Positions 44,045 through 54,106 of a stretch of 64,000 nucleotides of DNA are shown in pieces. Made by a program: the position numbers and the translations under genes. Each line of letters begins with the position of its first letter. The stretch's first letter is position 1. Below the pieces are notes generated by a model. The model saw nothing but the letters and a program-made list of their open reading frames with translations. It was not told the origin of the DNA and searched no databases. Source of the DNA: Burkholderia sp. PAMC 26561 (lineage in GTDB: Bacteria; Pseudomonadota; Gammaproteobacteria; Burkholderiales; Burkholderiaceae); the NCBI RefSeq assembly GCF_001557535.2, contig NZ_CP014306.1:1364001-1428000 (forward strand). Direction: 5' to 3'.

Positions 44045-45055
44045 ATGGCGGGTTTGAAGCACTGGGCTGCATTCGCGGCGTTGGGTCTGAGCACGTTCGC
44101 GCATGCGGACACGTCGTTGCTGAACGTTTCTTACGACGTGACGCGCGAGTTGTACAAGGACATCGATACAGCGTTCATTGCCGACTATAAGCAGAAGAAC
44201 GGCGAAACGCTGTCCGTGCGCCAGTCGCATGGGGCGTCGAGTGCACAGGCTTTGTCGGTGATGCAGGGCCTGCAGGCCGACGTCGTCACGATGAACCAGC
44301 CTAACGATGTCGACTTGCTGGTCGAACGTGGCGGCCTGGTGCCGGCCAACTGGCGCACGCATTTCCCGAACAACGCGGTGCCCTACACCACGACGATGGT
44401 GTTTCTCGTGCGCGCCGGCAACCCGAAGAACATCAAGGACTGGAGCGATCTGGCGCGCCCGGGCGTGCAGGTCGTGATCGCCAATCCGAAGACCTCGGGC
44501 AATGGGCGGTATGCGTATCTGGCGGCGTGGGGCTACAAGAAGCAGCAGGGCGCCACGGATCAACAAGCGCAAGCCTTCGAAAAAGCCATCTTCAAGAACG
44601 TGCCGGTGCTCGATACAGGCGGTCGCGGTGCGACGACGACGTTCACGCAACGGGGTATCGGCGATGTGCTGGTGACGTTCGAAAACGAAGTTGCGCTGAT
44701 GGATACCGGCGCGGGCACCGGCGCGGGCGGGAAGGATTTCAGCTCGGTATATCCGTCGGTGAGCTTGCTGGCGGAGCCGCCTGTCGCGGTGGTCGACAAG
44801 GTGGTGGACAAGCGCGGCACGCGCAAACAGGCGCAGGCGTACCTGCAGTATTTGTGGACGCCGGCGGTGCAGGAAATCATCGCGCAACATCATTTGCGGC
44901 CGCGTAATGCCGAGGTGCTGGCAAAGCACGCAAGCGAATTCAAGCCGATCAAGACGTTCACGGTGGAACAGGTTTTTGGCAACTGGCAGAAAGCCCAGCA
45001 AACCCATTTCGCCGATGGCGGGACGTTCGATCAGGTGATTGTGGACAAGAATTGA
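44045..45055 (+). CDS. sbp: Sulfate/thiosulfate ABC transporter substrate-binding protein
   Basis: A 336-residue periplasmic protein. The signal peptide is about residues 1-21 (cleavage after AHA). The mature protein starts DTSLLNVSYDVTRELYKD, the hallmark of sulfate-binding proteins. QSHGASSAQALSVMQGLQADVVTMNQPNDVD and NPKTSGNGRYAYLAAWGY are typical Sbp/CysP ligand-loop segments. It would deliver sulfate to CysTWA. Those genes are not here: a terminator follows and bioB is convergent, so this copy is an orphan. GGGGG lies 7 nt before ATG 44045. Confidence 0.92.
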   Translation: MAGLKHWAAFAALGLSTFAHADTSLLNVSYDVTRELYKDIDTAFIADYKQKNGETLSVRQSHGASSAQALSVMQGLQADVVTMNQPNDVDLLVERGGLVPANWRTHFPNNAVPYTTTMVFLVRAGNPKNIKDWSDLARPGVQVVIANPKTSGNGRYAYLAAWGYKKQQGATDQQAQAFEKAIFKNVPVLDTGGRGATTTFTQRGIGDVLVTFENEVALMDTGAGTGAGGKDFSSVYPSVSLLAEPPVAVVDKVVDKRGTRKQAQAYLQYLWTPAVQEIIAQHHLRPRNAEVLAKHASEFKPIKTFTVEQVFGNWQKAQQTHFADGGTFDQVIVDKN

Positions 45056-45065
45056 AGCTGATGCG

Positions 45066-45101
45066 AAAGGGCGTTCCAACCTGAGTTGGAACGCCCTTTT
45101 T
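45066..45101. terminator. Bidirectional terminator between sbp and bioB
   Basis: AAAGGGCGTTCCAAC (45066-45080) and GTTGGAACGCCCTTT (45085-45099) form a 15-bp stem with a CTGA loop, plus a T-run on the + strand. The A-rich left flank gives a U-run for the - strand bioB transcript. Confidence 0.92.
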
Positions 45102-45122
45102 ACTTAGCGGTGAGAGTCAGGC

Positions 45123-46172
45123 TTACTGCACCTGCGCATGCCCGCATTTCACATCGCACGCGTCCGCCGTTTCCATCTGCTGAGAAGCCTCGGCGCGCAT
45201 TCCCAGACGTTCCAGCAATTTCCGGTCGGCTTCTGCTTGCGGGTTGCTTGTCGTCAGCAACTGGTCGCCGTAGAAGATCGAATTCGCGCCGGCCACGAAG
45301 CACAGCGCCTGCAGCGCTTCATTCATCTGCTCGCGTCCCGCCGACAACCGCACCATTGCCTTCGGCATCGTGATGCGCGCAACCGCGATCGTGCGCACGA
45401 ATTCGAACGGATCGAGCGGCGCCGTGCCCGTCAGCGGCGTGCCTTCGACCTGCACCAGATTGTTGATGGGCACTGATTCCGGATACGGCTCCATGTTCGC
45501 CAGTTGCGTGATCAACCCGGCGCGTTCACGCCGCGATTCACCCATCCCCACGATACCGCCGCAACACACGTTGATGCCGGCATCGCGTACATGTTCGAGC
45601 GTGTCCAGACGATCCTGATACGTGCGCGTCGAGATGATCTGGCCGTAGAACTCGGGCGATGTATCGAGGTTATGGTTGTAATAATCGAGGCCGGCATCGC
45701 GCAGACGGGTCGCCTGGTGCGCTTCCAGCATGCCGAGCGTCACGCAGGTTTCGAGACCCATCGCCTTCACGCCGCGAATCATGTCGGCGATCGGCTCAAG
45801 ATGCTGATCCTTCGGATTGCGCCACGCCGCGCCCATGCAGAAACGGGTCGCGCCGTTCGCCTTCGCAATTTCGGCGGCCTTCAGGACTTCATCGACGGGC
45901 ATCAGTTTTTCGGCTTTCAGGCCGGTGTCGTGATGCGACGATTGCGGGCAATACGCGCAATCTTCCGGGCACCCGCCGGTCTTGATGGAAAGCAGCGTGG
46001 AGAGCTGAACCGTGTTGGCATCGAAATATTCACGGTGAACCGTCTGCGCGCGAAACAGCAAGTCGTTGAAGGGCAGGTCGTAGAGCGCGACGATATCGGC
46101 GACGCGCCAGCGGGCCAGCGTTTGCGGTGCGGACGTCTGAGCGGAAGTTTCAGCAGTTTGCAATTGCGACAT
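45123..46172 (-). CDS. bioB: Biotin synthase
   Basis: A 349-residue radical-SAM enzyme that inserts sulfur into dethiobiotin. [17 protein letters not shown] carries the CxxxCxxC cluster for the radical [4Fe-4S]. Further conserved parts are [36 protein letters not shown] and the late [14 protein letters not shown], near the Arg that helps bind the [2Fe-2S]. It starts [12 protein letters not shown] at ATG 46172. It is the last gene of bioAFDB, 35 bp after bioD, and shares a terminator with sbp. Confidence 0.97.
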   Translation of the reverse strand: MSQLQTAETSAQTSAPQTLARWRVADIVALYDLPFNDLLFRAQTVHREYFDANTVQLSTLLSIKTGGCPEDCAYCPQSSHHDTGLKAEKLMPVDEVLKAAEIAKANGATRFCMGAAWRNPKDQHLEPIADMIRGVKAMGLETCVTLGMLEAHQATRLRDAGLDYYNHNLDTSPEFYGQIISTRTYQDRLDTLEHVRDAGINVCCGGIVGMGESRRERAGLITQLANMEPYPESVPINNLVQVEGTPLTGTAPLDPFEFVRTIAVARITMPKAMVRLSAGREQMNEALQALCFVAGANSIFYGDQLLTTSNPQAEADRKLLERLGMRAEASQQMETADACDVKCGHAQVQ

Positions 46173-46207
46173 GTGATGATCCTTTTCGTTTTGCAGATAA
46201 CGATGAA

Positions 46208-46933
46208 TTACTGGCCTGCATCTGCCGAACGCAAAGTGTCCAGCAGCAGGGATGTATCGATATATTTCGTCGCCGTCAGCGCATCAGGCGGCGCGAGGCG
46301 GGGAATGACGCCGAGCAGCGGCGCGTTGTACTGGCTGTCGAGCCGCAACCGGATTGCTTCAATGTTCTCAGCCGGAAACAGCATGTTCGGATCGATTTGG
46401 TTCGCGACCCAGCCGACGAGATGCAACCCGCGTGCGGCAATGGCCTCGGCGCTCAGCAACGCATGGCTGATGCAACCAAGGCGCATGCCGACCACGAGCA
46501 CGACCGGCAAATGCAATGCGAACGCCAGGTCGGCGGTATCGTGAACGTCGGTGAGCGGCACGCGAAATCCACCCACGCCTTCCACCACGACCACGTCCGC
46601 CTGCTTGATGGCCGCCTGATGCGCTTCCACAATGCGTGCGATGTCCAGCGACACGTTTTCGCGCGCCGCTGCAATGTGCGGCGCGGCGGCGTCCTTCAGC
46701 AAGAACGGCGTGCGTATGGATGGTGGCAGCGTGACGTTCGCGGCGGCGTCGAGTTGATCCGCGTCTTCGTTGTGCCATTCGCCATTGCGTTCGAACGCGC
46801 CGGCGGCGATGGGTTTCATCGCGGCGGCGCGCAGTCCGAGCGATGCAAATCCGTGCAGCAGCGCCGCTGAAACGAGCGTCTTGCCGATCTCGGTATCGGT
46901 GCCGGTGACGAAGATCGAGAGGGGAGCTGTCAT
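46208..46933 (-). CDS. bioD: Dethiobiotin synthetase
   Basis: A 241-residue ATP-dependent carboxylase-like enzyme that closes the ureido ring of dethiobiotin. The P-loop [13 protein letters not shown] (about 8-20), AMKPIAAG, and [14 protein letters not shown] (about 114-127) are diagnostic. ATG 46933 overlaps the bioF stop by 4 nt (ATGA), which shows tight coupling. The product feeds BioB encoded next. Confidence 0.96.
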   Translation of the reverse strand: MTAPLSIFVTGTDTEIGKTLVSAALLHGFASLGLRAAAMKPIAAGAFERNGEWHNEDADQLDAAANVTLPPSIRTPFLLKDAAAPHIAAARENVSLDIARIVEAHQAAIKQADVVVVEGVGGFRVPLTDVHDTADLAFALHLPVVLVVGMRLGCISHALLSAEAIAARGLHLVGWVANQIDPNMLFPAENIEAIRLRLDSQYNAPLLGVIPRLAPPDALTATKYIDTSLLLDTLRSADAGQ

Positions 46934-48141
46934 GGTCGATTGCTCAAGGTTTGCAAGGCATGGTCGAGCTTTGCGAGGTCTTCGTGACTGTGCGCCGCCG
47001 ACAACGAAATGCGCAGTCGCGATGTACCCACTGGAACCGTCGGCGGCCGGATCGCGGGAACCCACATGCGGTGTTCATCGAGCGCGGCGGCGAGCTGAAG
47101 CGTCTCTTCATTGCCGCCGATGATCAACGGCTGGACCGCCGTATGCGAATCCACCGGCTGCCATTGTGTACGCTTCAAAATAGCGCGCGTGCTGTCGATC
47201 AGTGTCGCAAGATGCGCGCGTCGTTCGTCGCCTTCGGTGCCGCCAATGATCTTCAAACTCGCCGATACCGCGTGGGCCACAGCCGGCACGGATGCCGTCG
47301 TGAAGATATACGGCCGCGCGCGCTGGACGAACCATTCGATCACGGTTTCGTGCGCGATCACGAACGCGCCCGATACACCCGCCGCCTTCCCCAGCGTGCC
47401 GACATAAACCAGGTGGGGTGAATGCAGTGCGGCATCGGCGAGCGCGCCGCGGCCTTGCGGACCGAGCACGCCGAAACCGTGCGCGTCGTCCACGACGAGC
47501 CACGCGCCGTATCGTTCGGCGACTTCGAGCAAACGCGCGAGCGGCGCAATATCGCCGTCCATGCTGAATACCGAATCCGTAACGATGATCTTCGTTGCGC
47601 CAACATTGCGCGATGCATCGAGCATGGCGTCGAGCGCTTCGGCATCGGCGTGAGGATAGATGCGGATTTCAGCACGCGATAACCGTGCGCCATCGATCAG
47701 CGATGCATGATTCAACGCGTCGCAAAACATGAGCGTGTCGCGGCCGCTCAGGGCGCCGAGCGTGGTCAGCGTTGCCAGGTTGGCCATGTAACCGGTGCTG
47801 AAGTACAGCGCACGCGCCTGGTTCACAAAACCGCCGGAGAACGCCGCCAGATCGTCTTCCAGCTTCGCGTGCGCGCGCGAATGGCCGCCGAGCAAATGCG
47901 ATCCACCGCTGCCTGCGCCGTATTTGCGTGCGCCTTCGGCCAACGCTTCGCGCAAGGTCTCATGCGCGGCGAGCCCGAGATAATCGTTGCTCGCAAAGCC
48001 GATGATCTTCCGCCCATCCACCATCATGTGCGCAGCGCAGGCGCTATCCGCAACTTTCCGGCGACGACGCAACCCGTTGCGATCGATATCGGCAAGACCT
48101 TGTTTCAGCGTGTCGAACAACGCGGCCGATGTATCGCTCAT
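46930..48141 (-). CDS. bioF: 8-amino-7-oxononanoate synthase
   Basis: A 403-residue PLP-dependent alpha-oxoamine synthase. [58 protein letters not shown] and the PLP-lysine segment [15 protein letters not shown] are all present. It condenses pimeloyl-ACP (or -CoA) with alanine. It overlaps bioD and bioA by 4 nt on either side. No bioC or bioH is in this window, so pimelate priming must be encoded elsewhere. Confidence 0.96.
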   Translation of the reverse strand: MSDTSAALFDTLKQGLADIDRNGLRRRRKVADSACAAHMMVDGRKIIGFASNDYLGLAAHETLREALAEGARKYGAGSGGSHLLGGHSRAHAKLEDDLAAFSGGFVNQARALYFSTGYMANLATLTTLGALSGRDTLMFCDALNHASLIDGARLSRAEIRIYPHADAEALDAMLDASRNVGATKIIVTDSVFSMDGDIAPLARLLEVAERYGAWLVVDDAHGFGVLGPQGRGALADAALHSPHLVYVGTLGKAAGVSGAFVIAHETVIEWFVQRARPYIFTTASVPAVAHAVSASLKIIGGTEGDERRAHLATLIDSTRAILKRTQWQPVDSHTAVQPLIIGGNEETLQLAAALDEHRMWVPAIRPPTVPVGTSRLRISLSAAHSHEDLAKLDHALQTLSNRP

Positions 48142-49547
48142 GCGGCCTCCGCGAGCGTTGTATCGAAGACCTCGAGCGTGCGTTCTGCGAGCAGCGTCTG
48201 TTCGTCGTCGCTGAGAATGTACGGCGGCATCAGATAGACGGTCGTGCCGATCGGGCGCAATAAAAGCTCTTGTTTCAAGGCGTTTTCGAAGAAACGGCGC
48301 GAGAACGTGCGTGCTTGAGCCGGGTCTTCGATCACGGCATCGAACGCGAAGATCGTGCCCTGCTGACGCAGGTTTTTCACGTGCGCGTGATCTTGCAACG
48401 GGCTCAGCGCAGTGCGCAGCAACGACGACTTCCGGCGATTCTCCTCAAGCACGTTGGCCGAGTCGAAGAGATCGAGCGTCGCCAAAGCCGCGCGGCACGC
48501 AAGCGGATTCCCCGTGTACGAATGCGAGTGGAGAAAGCCGCGCGTCATGTCGTCGTCGTAGAAAGCGGCGTAGATTTCGTCCCGTGTGAGGACGATCGAC
48601 AACGGCAAATATCCGCCGCTGATTCCCTTCGACAAACAAATGAAATCCGGCCAGATCCCGGCTTGCTCGCACGCAAAGAATGTCCCGCTCCGGCCGCAGC
48701 CGACAGCGATTTCATCGGCGATCAGATGCACGCCGTATTGATCACAGAGGGCGCGCAAGCCCTTCAGATAATACGGATCGTGCATCGCCATGCCGGCCGC
48801 GCACTGAACCAGCGGCTCGACGATCACCGCTGCGAGTTGCGACGCCTTGGCTTCGAACAAGGACTTCATGTCAGCGAGTGCGCGTTGCGCGACATCGCGT
48901 GCGGTCTTGCCTTCGCGGGCGTTGCGGGCATCGGGCGATGTCACAACGTGCGCGTTGCGGATCAGCGGATCGTAGGCATCCTTGAACAACGCGACATCGG
49001 TTACGCCAAGCGCGCCGATGGTCTCGCCGTGATAGCTGTTCGCGAGGCAAACGAACTCGCGTTTCTCTGTGTGCCCGCTGTTGCGCCAAAAATGGAAGCT
49101 CATTTTCAACGCGATCTCCACCGCCGAAGCGCCATCGGATGCAAAGAACGCGTGACCCAGCGTGTTGTGCGTCAACGCGTTCAACCGTTCCGCGAGAAGG
49201 ACCGCCGGCTCGTGCGTGCAGCCGGCGAGCATCGCGTGTTCGAGCGTGTCGAGCTGATCCTTGAGCGCCGCGTTGATGTCGGGATTCGCATGGCCGAAGA
49301 GGTTGACCCACCAGGAACTGATGGCATCGAGATAACGATTTCCGTTGTGGTCATATAGCCACGGACCCTTGCCGCGTGCGATGGGCACGAGCGGCATGCG
49401 CTCGTGATGCTTCATTTGCGTACACGGATGCCATACGGCGCGAAGGGAGCGGGCAATCCAGTCATCGGTTGCCGGCGTGTGTTGGTTGTTCAGATTCAAA
49501 ACGACTCCATGGGAGCGGCTCGTCTGTATTGCGCTTTGCAGCGCCAT
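48138..49547 (-). CDS. bioA: Adenosylmethionine-8-amino-7-oxononanoate aminotransferase
   Basis: A class III PLP aminotransferase of up to 469 residues. [73 protein letters not shown] and the PLP-lysine [14 protein letters not shown] are BioA hallmarks. It uses SAM as amino donor to make 7,8-diaminononanoate. ATG 49547 is the only nearby ATG, but the first ~25 residues are poorly conserved, so a TTG or GTG start slightly downstream is possible. It is the first biotin gene, 30 bp after an enoyl-CoA hydratase gene on the same strand. Confidence 0.95.
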   Translation of the reverse strand: MALQSAIQTSRSHGVVLNLNNQHTPATDDWIARSLRAVWHPCTQMKHHERMPLVPIARGKGPWLYDHNGNRYLDAISSWWVNLFGHANPDINAALKDQLDTLEHAMLAGCTHEPAVLLAERLNALTHNTLGHAFFASDGASAVEIALKMSFHFWRNSGHTEKREFVCLANSYHGETIGALGVTDVALFKDAYDPLIRNAHVVTSPDARNAREGKTARDVAQRALADMKSLFEAKASQLAAVIVEPLVQCAAGMAMHDPYYLKGLRALCDQYGVHLIADEIAVGCGRSGTFFACEQAGIWPDFICLSKGISGGYLPLSIVLTRDEIYAAFYDDDMTRGFLHSHSYTGNPLACRAALATLDLFDSANVLEENRRKSSLLRTALSPLQDHAHVKNLRQQGTIFAFDAVIEDPAQARTFSRRFFENALKQELLLRPIGTTVYLMPPYILSDDEQTLLAERTLEVFDTTLAEAA

Positions 49548-49577
49548 AAGAAAAACAGGCGGCGCTCCCGATCACAA

Positions 49578-50372
49578 TCACGCAAGCCACGACGGCTTGC
49601 GTTTTTCCAGAAAACTGCGCACGCCATCGCGGCCTTCGTCCGAGGCGCGAATCCGTGCAATGCGGTCAGCGGTGTCCGAGATCAGCGTGTCGTCGATGGT
49701 TTTGTCGGCCAGATCGACGACCAGTTGCTTGCATTCGCGCACCGCGTTCGGACTATTTGCCGCGATGGCTGCGGCGACGGCATCGACGGTGGCATCGAGT
49801 GCTTCGTCGGACACCACCTGATGCACGAGGCCGATGCGCAGCGCTTCGTTTGCATCGATACGTTCCGCCGTCACAAAATACCGGTGCGATGCGCGCGCGC
49901 CGATCGCGCGGATGACATACGGCGCGATGGTCGCCGGCATCAGCCCGAGCTTTGCCTCGGAGAGACAGAAGTGCGCCGAATCCGCCGTTATCGCGATGTC
50001 CGCTACCGCCACGAGACCCATGCCGCCCGCGTATGCGTCGCCCTGAACGCAGGCGATCACCGGTTTTCTGCACGTGTAGATGGTGTTGAGCATGGTCGCG
50101 AGACCGAGGGCATCGGCGCGATTTTCCGCGTCCGAGTAGTCCGCCATGCGTTTCATCCAGTTGAGGTCGGCGCCGGCGCAGAACGACGGGCCGTTCGCGG
50201 CGAGGATGATCACGCGTATCGACGCGTCGTCGGCCAGGGCGCGAAACGCGGCGGTCAATTCGACGATGGTGGCGTCGTCGAAGGCGTTGCGCACGTCCGG
50301 GCGATTGAGCGTGACGCGCGCCACGTGGCCATCGGCGGTGACGGTCAGGCGCTGTAGATTCATGTCGGGCAT
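49578..50372 (-). CDS. Enoyl-CoA hydratase/isomerase (methylglutaconyl-CoA hydratase-like)
   Basis: A 264-residue crotonase-fold enzyme. VTLNRPDVRNAFDD (about 20-33), ANGPSFCAGADLNWMKRM (oxyanion-hole Gly/Ala) and GDAYAGGMGLVAVADIAI (with the conserved glycines) are visible. HFCLSEAKLGLMPATIAPYV carries the catalytic Glu and matches LiuC-like 3-methylglutaconyl-CoA hydratases. That would place it one step before the HMG-CoA lyase encoded at 41236, but the two genes are not linked. It lies 30 bp upstream of bioA and may be co-transcribed with the biotin genes. Confidence 0.85.
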   Translation of the reverse strand: MPDMNLQRLTVTADGHVARVTLNRPDVRNAFDDATIVELTAAFRALADDASIRVIILAANGPSFCAGADLNWMKRMADYSDAENRADALGLATMLNTIYTCRKPVIACVQGDAYAGGMGLVAVADIAITADSAHFCLSEAKLGLMPATIAPYVIRAIGARASHRYFVTAERIDANEALRIGLVHQVVSDEALDATVDAVAAAIAANSPNAVRECKQLVVDLADKTIDDTLISDTADRIARIRASDEGRDGVRSFLEKRKPSWLA

Positions 50373-50579
50373 AGGGGTTCGCGGGGTGCGCGCGGCTCGG
50401 TGTTTCGATGAGTATCGATTATCTCTAAATTTGTCGCGGGAGTTTTGGTTTGCACGCCGGTGGGGCCTCCGGCGGGCGTGGCACGCGGTGGGGGTTTTTT
50501 TGTCTTTGACGCTAACGTCGGTCTATTGGGAGGCTTTTTGGAGGGAATTGACGGGAAGTTGAGCGGGGAGGTGGTTGCT

Positions 50580-50890
50580 GGACGGTTTTGGAAGCGGTCG
50601 GGGTTGGTGCTGGGTTGCTGCTGGGTTGCTGCTGTTTGGGCTTGCTTGGGTTTCGTTCTAGCTGATCTCTTTAGCACTATTAGCCACTGTCCGTGGCGGG
50701 ACTTCATTTCTTTGTCCAACGGCGACAAAGAAACGAAGCAAAGAAAACGCCTCCCAACCGCTAATTCTTAAGTGTCCCGAGCGTGCAATGTCAACTGTTT
50801 GGTACTTCAGAAGAACGCTCGACGCCATAACCACGAACACTTGAAACCCTCCCCCTCCGTCAACCGCAACCCACACGCTTCGCCACCAGT
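50580..50890 (+). repeat. Left arm of a large imperfect inverted repeat
   Basis: A 311-bp arm that pairs with 51089-51401 over its whole length with scattered mismatches. It includes the block ACTTCATTTCTTTGTCCAAC followed by a second rich in AAAGAAACGAAGC, and a doubled GCTGGGTTGCTG unit at its outer end. Short open frames inside it are not credible genes. Similar blocks recur between genes in Burkholderia-group genomes as far as I recall; that is knowledge to verify. Confidence 0.88.
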
Positions 50891-51088
50891 GTGGGAATCC
50901 GTTAACCAGGCTTCCGCGCTTCGCGCCCTGGCGCCCAAATGGAGGGGCTGGTTGTACTGGTTACGTTTGATTCCGTGCTTGCCGGGGACCACCGGTGCGA
51001 AGTCTCGGGCAGGTCCATGACCCAGTGGAGCGCTTGGATTCAACCGTTGTTATGGGTTGGGCGGGTTTCCGTATTGACTGCCACAGTT

Positions 51089-51401
51089 ACTGGTGGCGAA
51101 GCGTGTGGGTATCTGTTGACGGAGGGGGAGGGGTTCAAGTGTTGGTGGTTATGGCGACAACTGTTCTTCTGAAGTACCAAACAGTTGTCAGTGCACGCTT
51201 GGGACACTTATGTGCCTTCGTTTGGAAGGCGTTTTCTTTGCTTCGTTTCTTTGTCGCCGTTGGACAAAGAAATGAAGTGCCGCCACGCACAGTGGCTAAT
51301 AGTGCTAAAGAAGTCAGCAAGAACGGAACGCGCGAAGGCCCAAACAGCAGCAACCCAGCAGCAACCCAGCACCAGCCCCGACCGCCGCCCATTGAACGTC
51401 C
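51089..51401 (-). repeat. Right arm of the large imperfect inverted repeat
   Basis: A 313-bp arm, the reverse complement of 50580-50890 with small differences. The 198-bp centre (50891-51088) is not repeated. The whole element sits between the - strand enoyl-CoA hydratase gene (upstream side) and the secreted hydrolase gene (35 bp beyond its stop). No transposase or target-site duplication was found. Confidence 0.88.
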
Positions 51402-51435
51402 AGCTCCCAGCCTTTAGCTGAACAAAGGCAACTCC

Positions 51436-52689
51436 CTACCGCGAGGCAGTCTGCGTCTGCGCCGCACTGCGCTCATCCCAGACCACGGCATTATTGACCG
51501 CATACAACCTGCACGGGTCCGTGCTCTGCTTCTGGCATCCATCGAGCGCCACGGCCATCGGATCATCGCCGCCCTCGGCCCACGACCACGCACCCGAATC
51601 CGATACGGCAAACGCGCGGCTCGAATACTGATGCAGGAAATTCTCGTAACCCTCGCGGCCGCGTTCATCGAGGAAAGGCACCGCCGCCACCGCGTCCAGG
51701 TTCGCATAGCCCGAAGGCAATGGCGCCTGCGGATACGAAACCTGATACTGCGAATCCGTCGGCATGCCGATTTCGGCCAAAAACGTCTTCACGCGCGGCC
51801 ACCAGATCGGCACGCCATCGCGATCCCCGACCAGCCGATGCGCATCGTTCTTGTACGCGCCAAAATCCACCATGTCGGCTCGCGCGCCATGCGCCGTGTA
51901 AGACGCGAACATGTCATCGGGGAGCGAACCCTGCCACACCGAATCATTGCTGCCATACATCCACAGCGACGGCAGCTTTACGTGCTCGCCATATTCGCCA
52001 AACGCGCTGGTCAGGTTCTTCTGCCAGTTGGGGCATTCATCCTGCCGAAGGCCGCCGGAAAAGTTGATCAGACCACGCACGCCGGTGTCCGAACGTGCAT
52101 CGCGCGCGCCATACGCCATCGTGACCAGGCCGCCATGCGAGGCGCCCGCAACCACGACATGCTTGCTGTCGACAAACGCCTGCTTGTCCATGTAAGCGAC
52201 CGTCGCCGCAACGTCGCTCGCTTGCGTGAAGCCGTTCGCTTCGACGTTGCAACCGTTGCCGACGTACTCGCCGCCCGACCCGGCGAAGCCGCGGCGATTC
52301 GGCACCACGACGACATAGCCATGACGAACGAACTCGCGCGCCAGCGCCAAGGGACGCGCGCGCGGCTGGTCATGTGCGTTGCCGGGGAGTTTGCCGTGAT
52401 TGAAAACGACCATCGGGAACGGGCCCGTGCCGTTGGGTTTGAAGATGGTGGTTTCGAGCGTGACATCGCCCGATGGAATCTCGATGACCGCCTCGTTGAG
52501 GGTGGCATCGACTACTGGAAGCGAGGGATCGAACGCCGGCTTGACCGTGCCGAACGCGGGTGCGTCGAGCGACGCGTATTGCTGTGCGCCGGGGAACGGT
52601 TCCGCGGCCGCCTGGGTGGACATGCCCACCAGCGTTGCCGCCACTGCACATACAGCAAAACAACCGGACACCACTTGCCTGAATGCCAT
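51436..52689 (-). CDS. Secreted alpha/beta hydrolase of the dienelactone hydrolase type
   Basis: A 417-residue protein with a signal peptide (about 1-30, cleavage after TQAAA). The hydrolase fold spans about 60-310: VVFNHGKLPGN, VVVVPNRRGFAGSGGEY, VVVAGASHGGLVTMAYGA (Ser in GASHGG), GSNDSVW and NDAHRLVGD for the Asp/His. About 100 further residues follow, ending in a compact segment with SRAFAVSDSGAWSWAEGGDDP and a Cys pair (CQKQSTDPC) that looks like a separate small domain. Likely a periplasmic esterase or peptidase; the substrate is unknown. Confidence 0.8.
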   Translation of the reverse strand: MAFRQVVSGCFAVCAVAATLVGMSTQAAAEPFPGAQQYASLDAPAFGTVKPAFDPSLPVVDATLNEAVIEIPSGDVTLETTIFKPNGTGPFPMVVFNHGKLPGNAHDQPRARPLALAREFVRHGYVVVVPNRRGFAGSGGEYVGNGCNVEANGFTQASDVAATVAYMDKQAFVDSKHVVVAGASHGGLVTMAYGARDARSDTGVRGLINFSGGLRQDECPNWQKNLTSAFGEYGEHVKLPSLWMYGSNDSVWQGSLPDDMFASYTAHGARADMVDFGAYKNDAHRLVGDRDGVPIWWPRVKTFLAEIGMPTDSQYQVSYPQAPLPSGYANLDAVAAVPFLDERGREGYENFLHQYSSRAFAVSDSGAWSWAEGGDDPMAVALDGCQKQSTDPCRLYAVNNAVVWDERSAAQTQTASR

Positions 52690-53034
52690 CCCCGAAACTC
52701 CGCCTGCTTTCGGCCTCGCTGCTGGTTAGCTAAAGCGTGGCCGGCTTATTGTCACGATCCATCAGTTCCGCGCTTTTGTACTGCTGAAAGCAGTATCGCC
52801 TGGCGGTCCGTGAAGTCATGTCCCGAATGGACACGACAATGGGCTTCAATATGCAACGTCAGACCGCCGACCAGTAATTAGCTTATGAAACAATAGCTTG
52901 CTACCGATTCGCCAACGGCTGGCTAAAAGACAGAGTACCCGTACAAAATGATTGGGCGCAATTAGAAAGTACCCGTGCACTGCACAATTTTTTAAACGAA
53001 AGCGCGCGTTAAGGAAATATTTGCCGTGGATTTT
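52690..53034. other. Intergenic region without a recognisable gene
   Basis: About 345 bp between two - strand genes. It should hold the promoter of the secreted hydrolase gene. The stretch near 52880-53020 is relatively A+T-rich. I see no repeat, terminator or riboswitch motif. Confidence 0.45.
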
Positions 53035-53454
53035 CTAATCGCGAAGGGCGCCATCGATATAACGCCAGCGGCCGGCGTTATCGCGTTCAAAGCGGCTGGT
53101 CTCGTGCAGACGATGCGCACGCCCGCCCACCTTGTAACGGGCGACGAACTCGACCTCGGCGTGAGTGGTGTCTATGGGCGTATGGCGCTTGATCTGCAGC
53201 CCGAGCCAGCGAGTGGCGGAATCGGCCGATGCTTCGAGATCGGGCGGGCAGGTCGCATCGCTCCAGGTCGCACGCAGATATTCGGTGTTGCCAATTACGT
53301 ACGCGGTGTAGCGCGAACGCATCAGTTCCATGGCGTTCGCCGGCACTTCATCGTCTTCTATGAAGCGTCCGCAACATTGCGTGTACTTCGGTAAACGCTT
53401 AACGGCCGCTTCCGGCGATGCCCCACCGCAAGGACATTCGACAGGCTGGGTCAC
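53035..53454 (-). CDS. YchJ family protein (SEC-C zinc motif)
   Basis: A 139-residue protein. It opens with VTQPVECPCGGASPE and continues with TQCCGRFIEDDEVPANAMELMRSRYTAYVIGN, the Cys-rich N-terminus and YAfe-like core of the YchJ/UPF0225 family. An NTF2-like second half ends GRWRYIDGALRD. Function is unknown. I choose GTG 53454, which overlaps the upstream GST stop (GTGA); no suitable ATG exists. It is the last gene of the long leftward series from the MerR gene. Confidence 0.85.
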   Translation of the reverse strand: MTQPVECPCGGASPEAAVKRLPKYTQCCGRFIEDDEVPANAMELMRSRYTAYVIGNTEYLRATWSDATCPPDLEASADSATRWLGLQIKRHTPIDTTHAEVEFVARYKVGGRAHRLHETSRFERDNAGRWRYIDGALRD

Positions 53455-54059
53455 GCGTCGACGCCCGGCATCTCGATATGACCCGGCTGCGCTTTCACGC
53501 GCGCAAGCCACGCGCGAATGGCAGGGTATCGGCCGAGGTCGAGGTTGGCTTCATCGGCGACATGGGTGTATGCGTAGAGCGCAATGTCCGCGATGCTGTA
53601 CTGCTCATCGACGAAATACGTGCGCGTCGCGAGATGCGTTTCCATCACGTCCAGCGCCCGGTATGAACCTGCGGTCTTCTCGGGCAAACGCGGATCGTCG
53701 GGGCTTTTCGTGAACTGGAGAATGAAGCGCGCGACTGCGACGTTCGGCTCGTGGCTGTACTGCTCGAAGAACATCCATTGCAGCACGCGCGCCCGGGCGA
53801 GGCGATCCGTGGGCAAAAGCGGCGTGCCTTCGGCAAGGTAATAGAGGATGGCGTCCGATTCGAACAGGCACGTGGTTTCATCGATCTGCAGGACCGGCAC
53901 CTTGCCGTTCGGGTTCATCTGCCGAAACGAATCGGTGCGGGTGGCGCCGTTCATCATGTCCACTTCGTTCCAGACATAGGGGAGGTTCAGTTGTTCGAGC
54001 GCGAGTCGAACCTTGTAGCAATTCCCCGATGACGCCACGCCATGCACTTGATACATCAC
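53451..54059 (-). CDS. Glutathione S-transferase family protein
   Basis: A 202-residue GST. The thioredoxin-fold N-terminus has SGNCYKVRLALEQLNLPY and NPNGKVPVLQIDETTCLFESDAILYYLAEGT, with cis-Pro and the ES glutathione-binding pair. The C-terminal helical domain has FVDEQYSIADIALYAYTHVADE. Role and substrate are unknown. Two adjacent ATGs (54059, 54056) are possible starts. It is followed by a 4-nt overlap with the YchJ gene. Confidence 0.86.
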   Translation of the reverse strand: MMYQVHGVASSGNCYKVRLALEQLNLPYVWNEVDMMNGATRTDSFRQMNPNGKVPVLQIDETTCLFESDAILYYLAEGTPLLPTDRLARARVLQWMFFEQYSHEPNVAVARFILQFTKSPDDPRLPEKTAGSYRALDVMETHLATRTYFVDEQYSIADIALYAYTHVADEANLDLGRYPAIRAWLARVKAQPGHIEMPGVDA

Positions 54060-54106
54060 TTCATGTCCTCGTCTTTAGTCGAAAGTCCCTGCGCCAGCGT
54101 ACGACA

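Noticed and set aside
43325..45079. 584-codon open frame on the - strand
   Set aside because: Spans two real + strand genes (RBBP9-like and sbp); composition is typical of an antisense shadow.
50995..51417. Open frames of 78-140 codons inside the inverted repeat
   Set aside because: They only exist because the repeat lacks stops in some frames; repeat-derived pseudo-proteins of this kind are common annotation errors.
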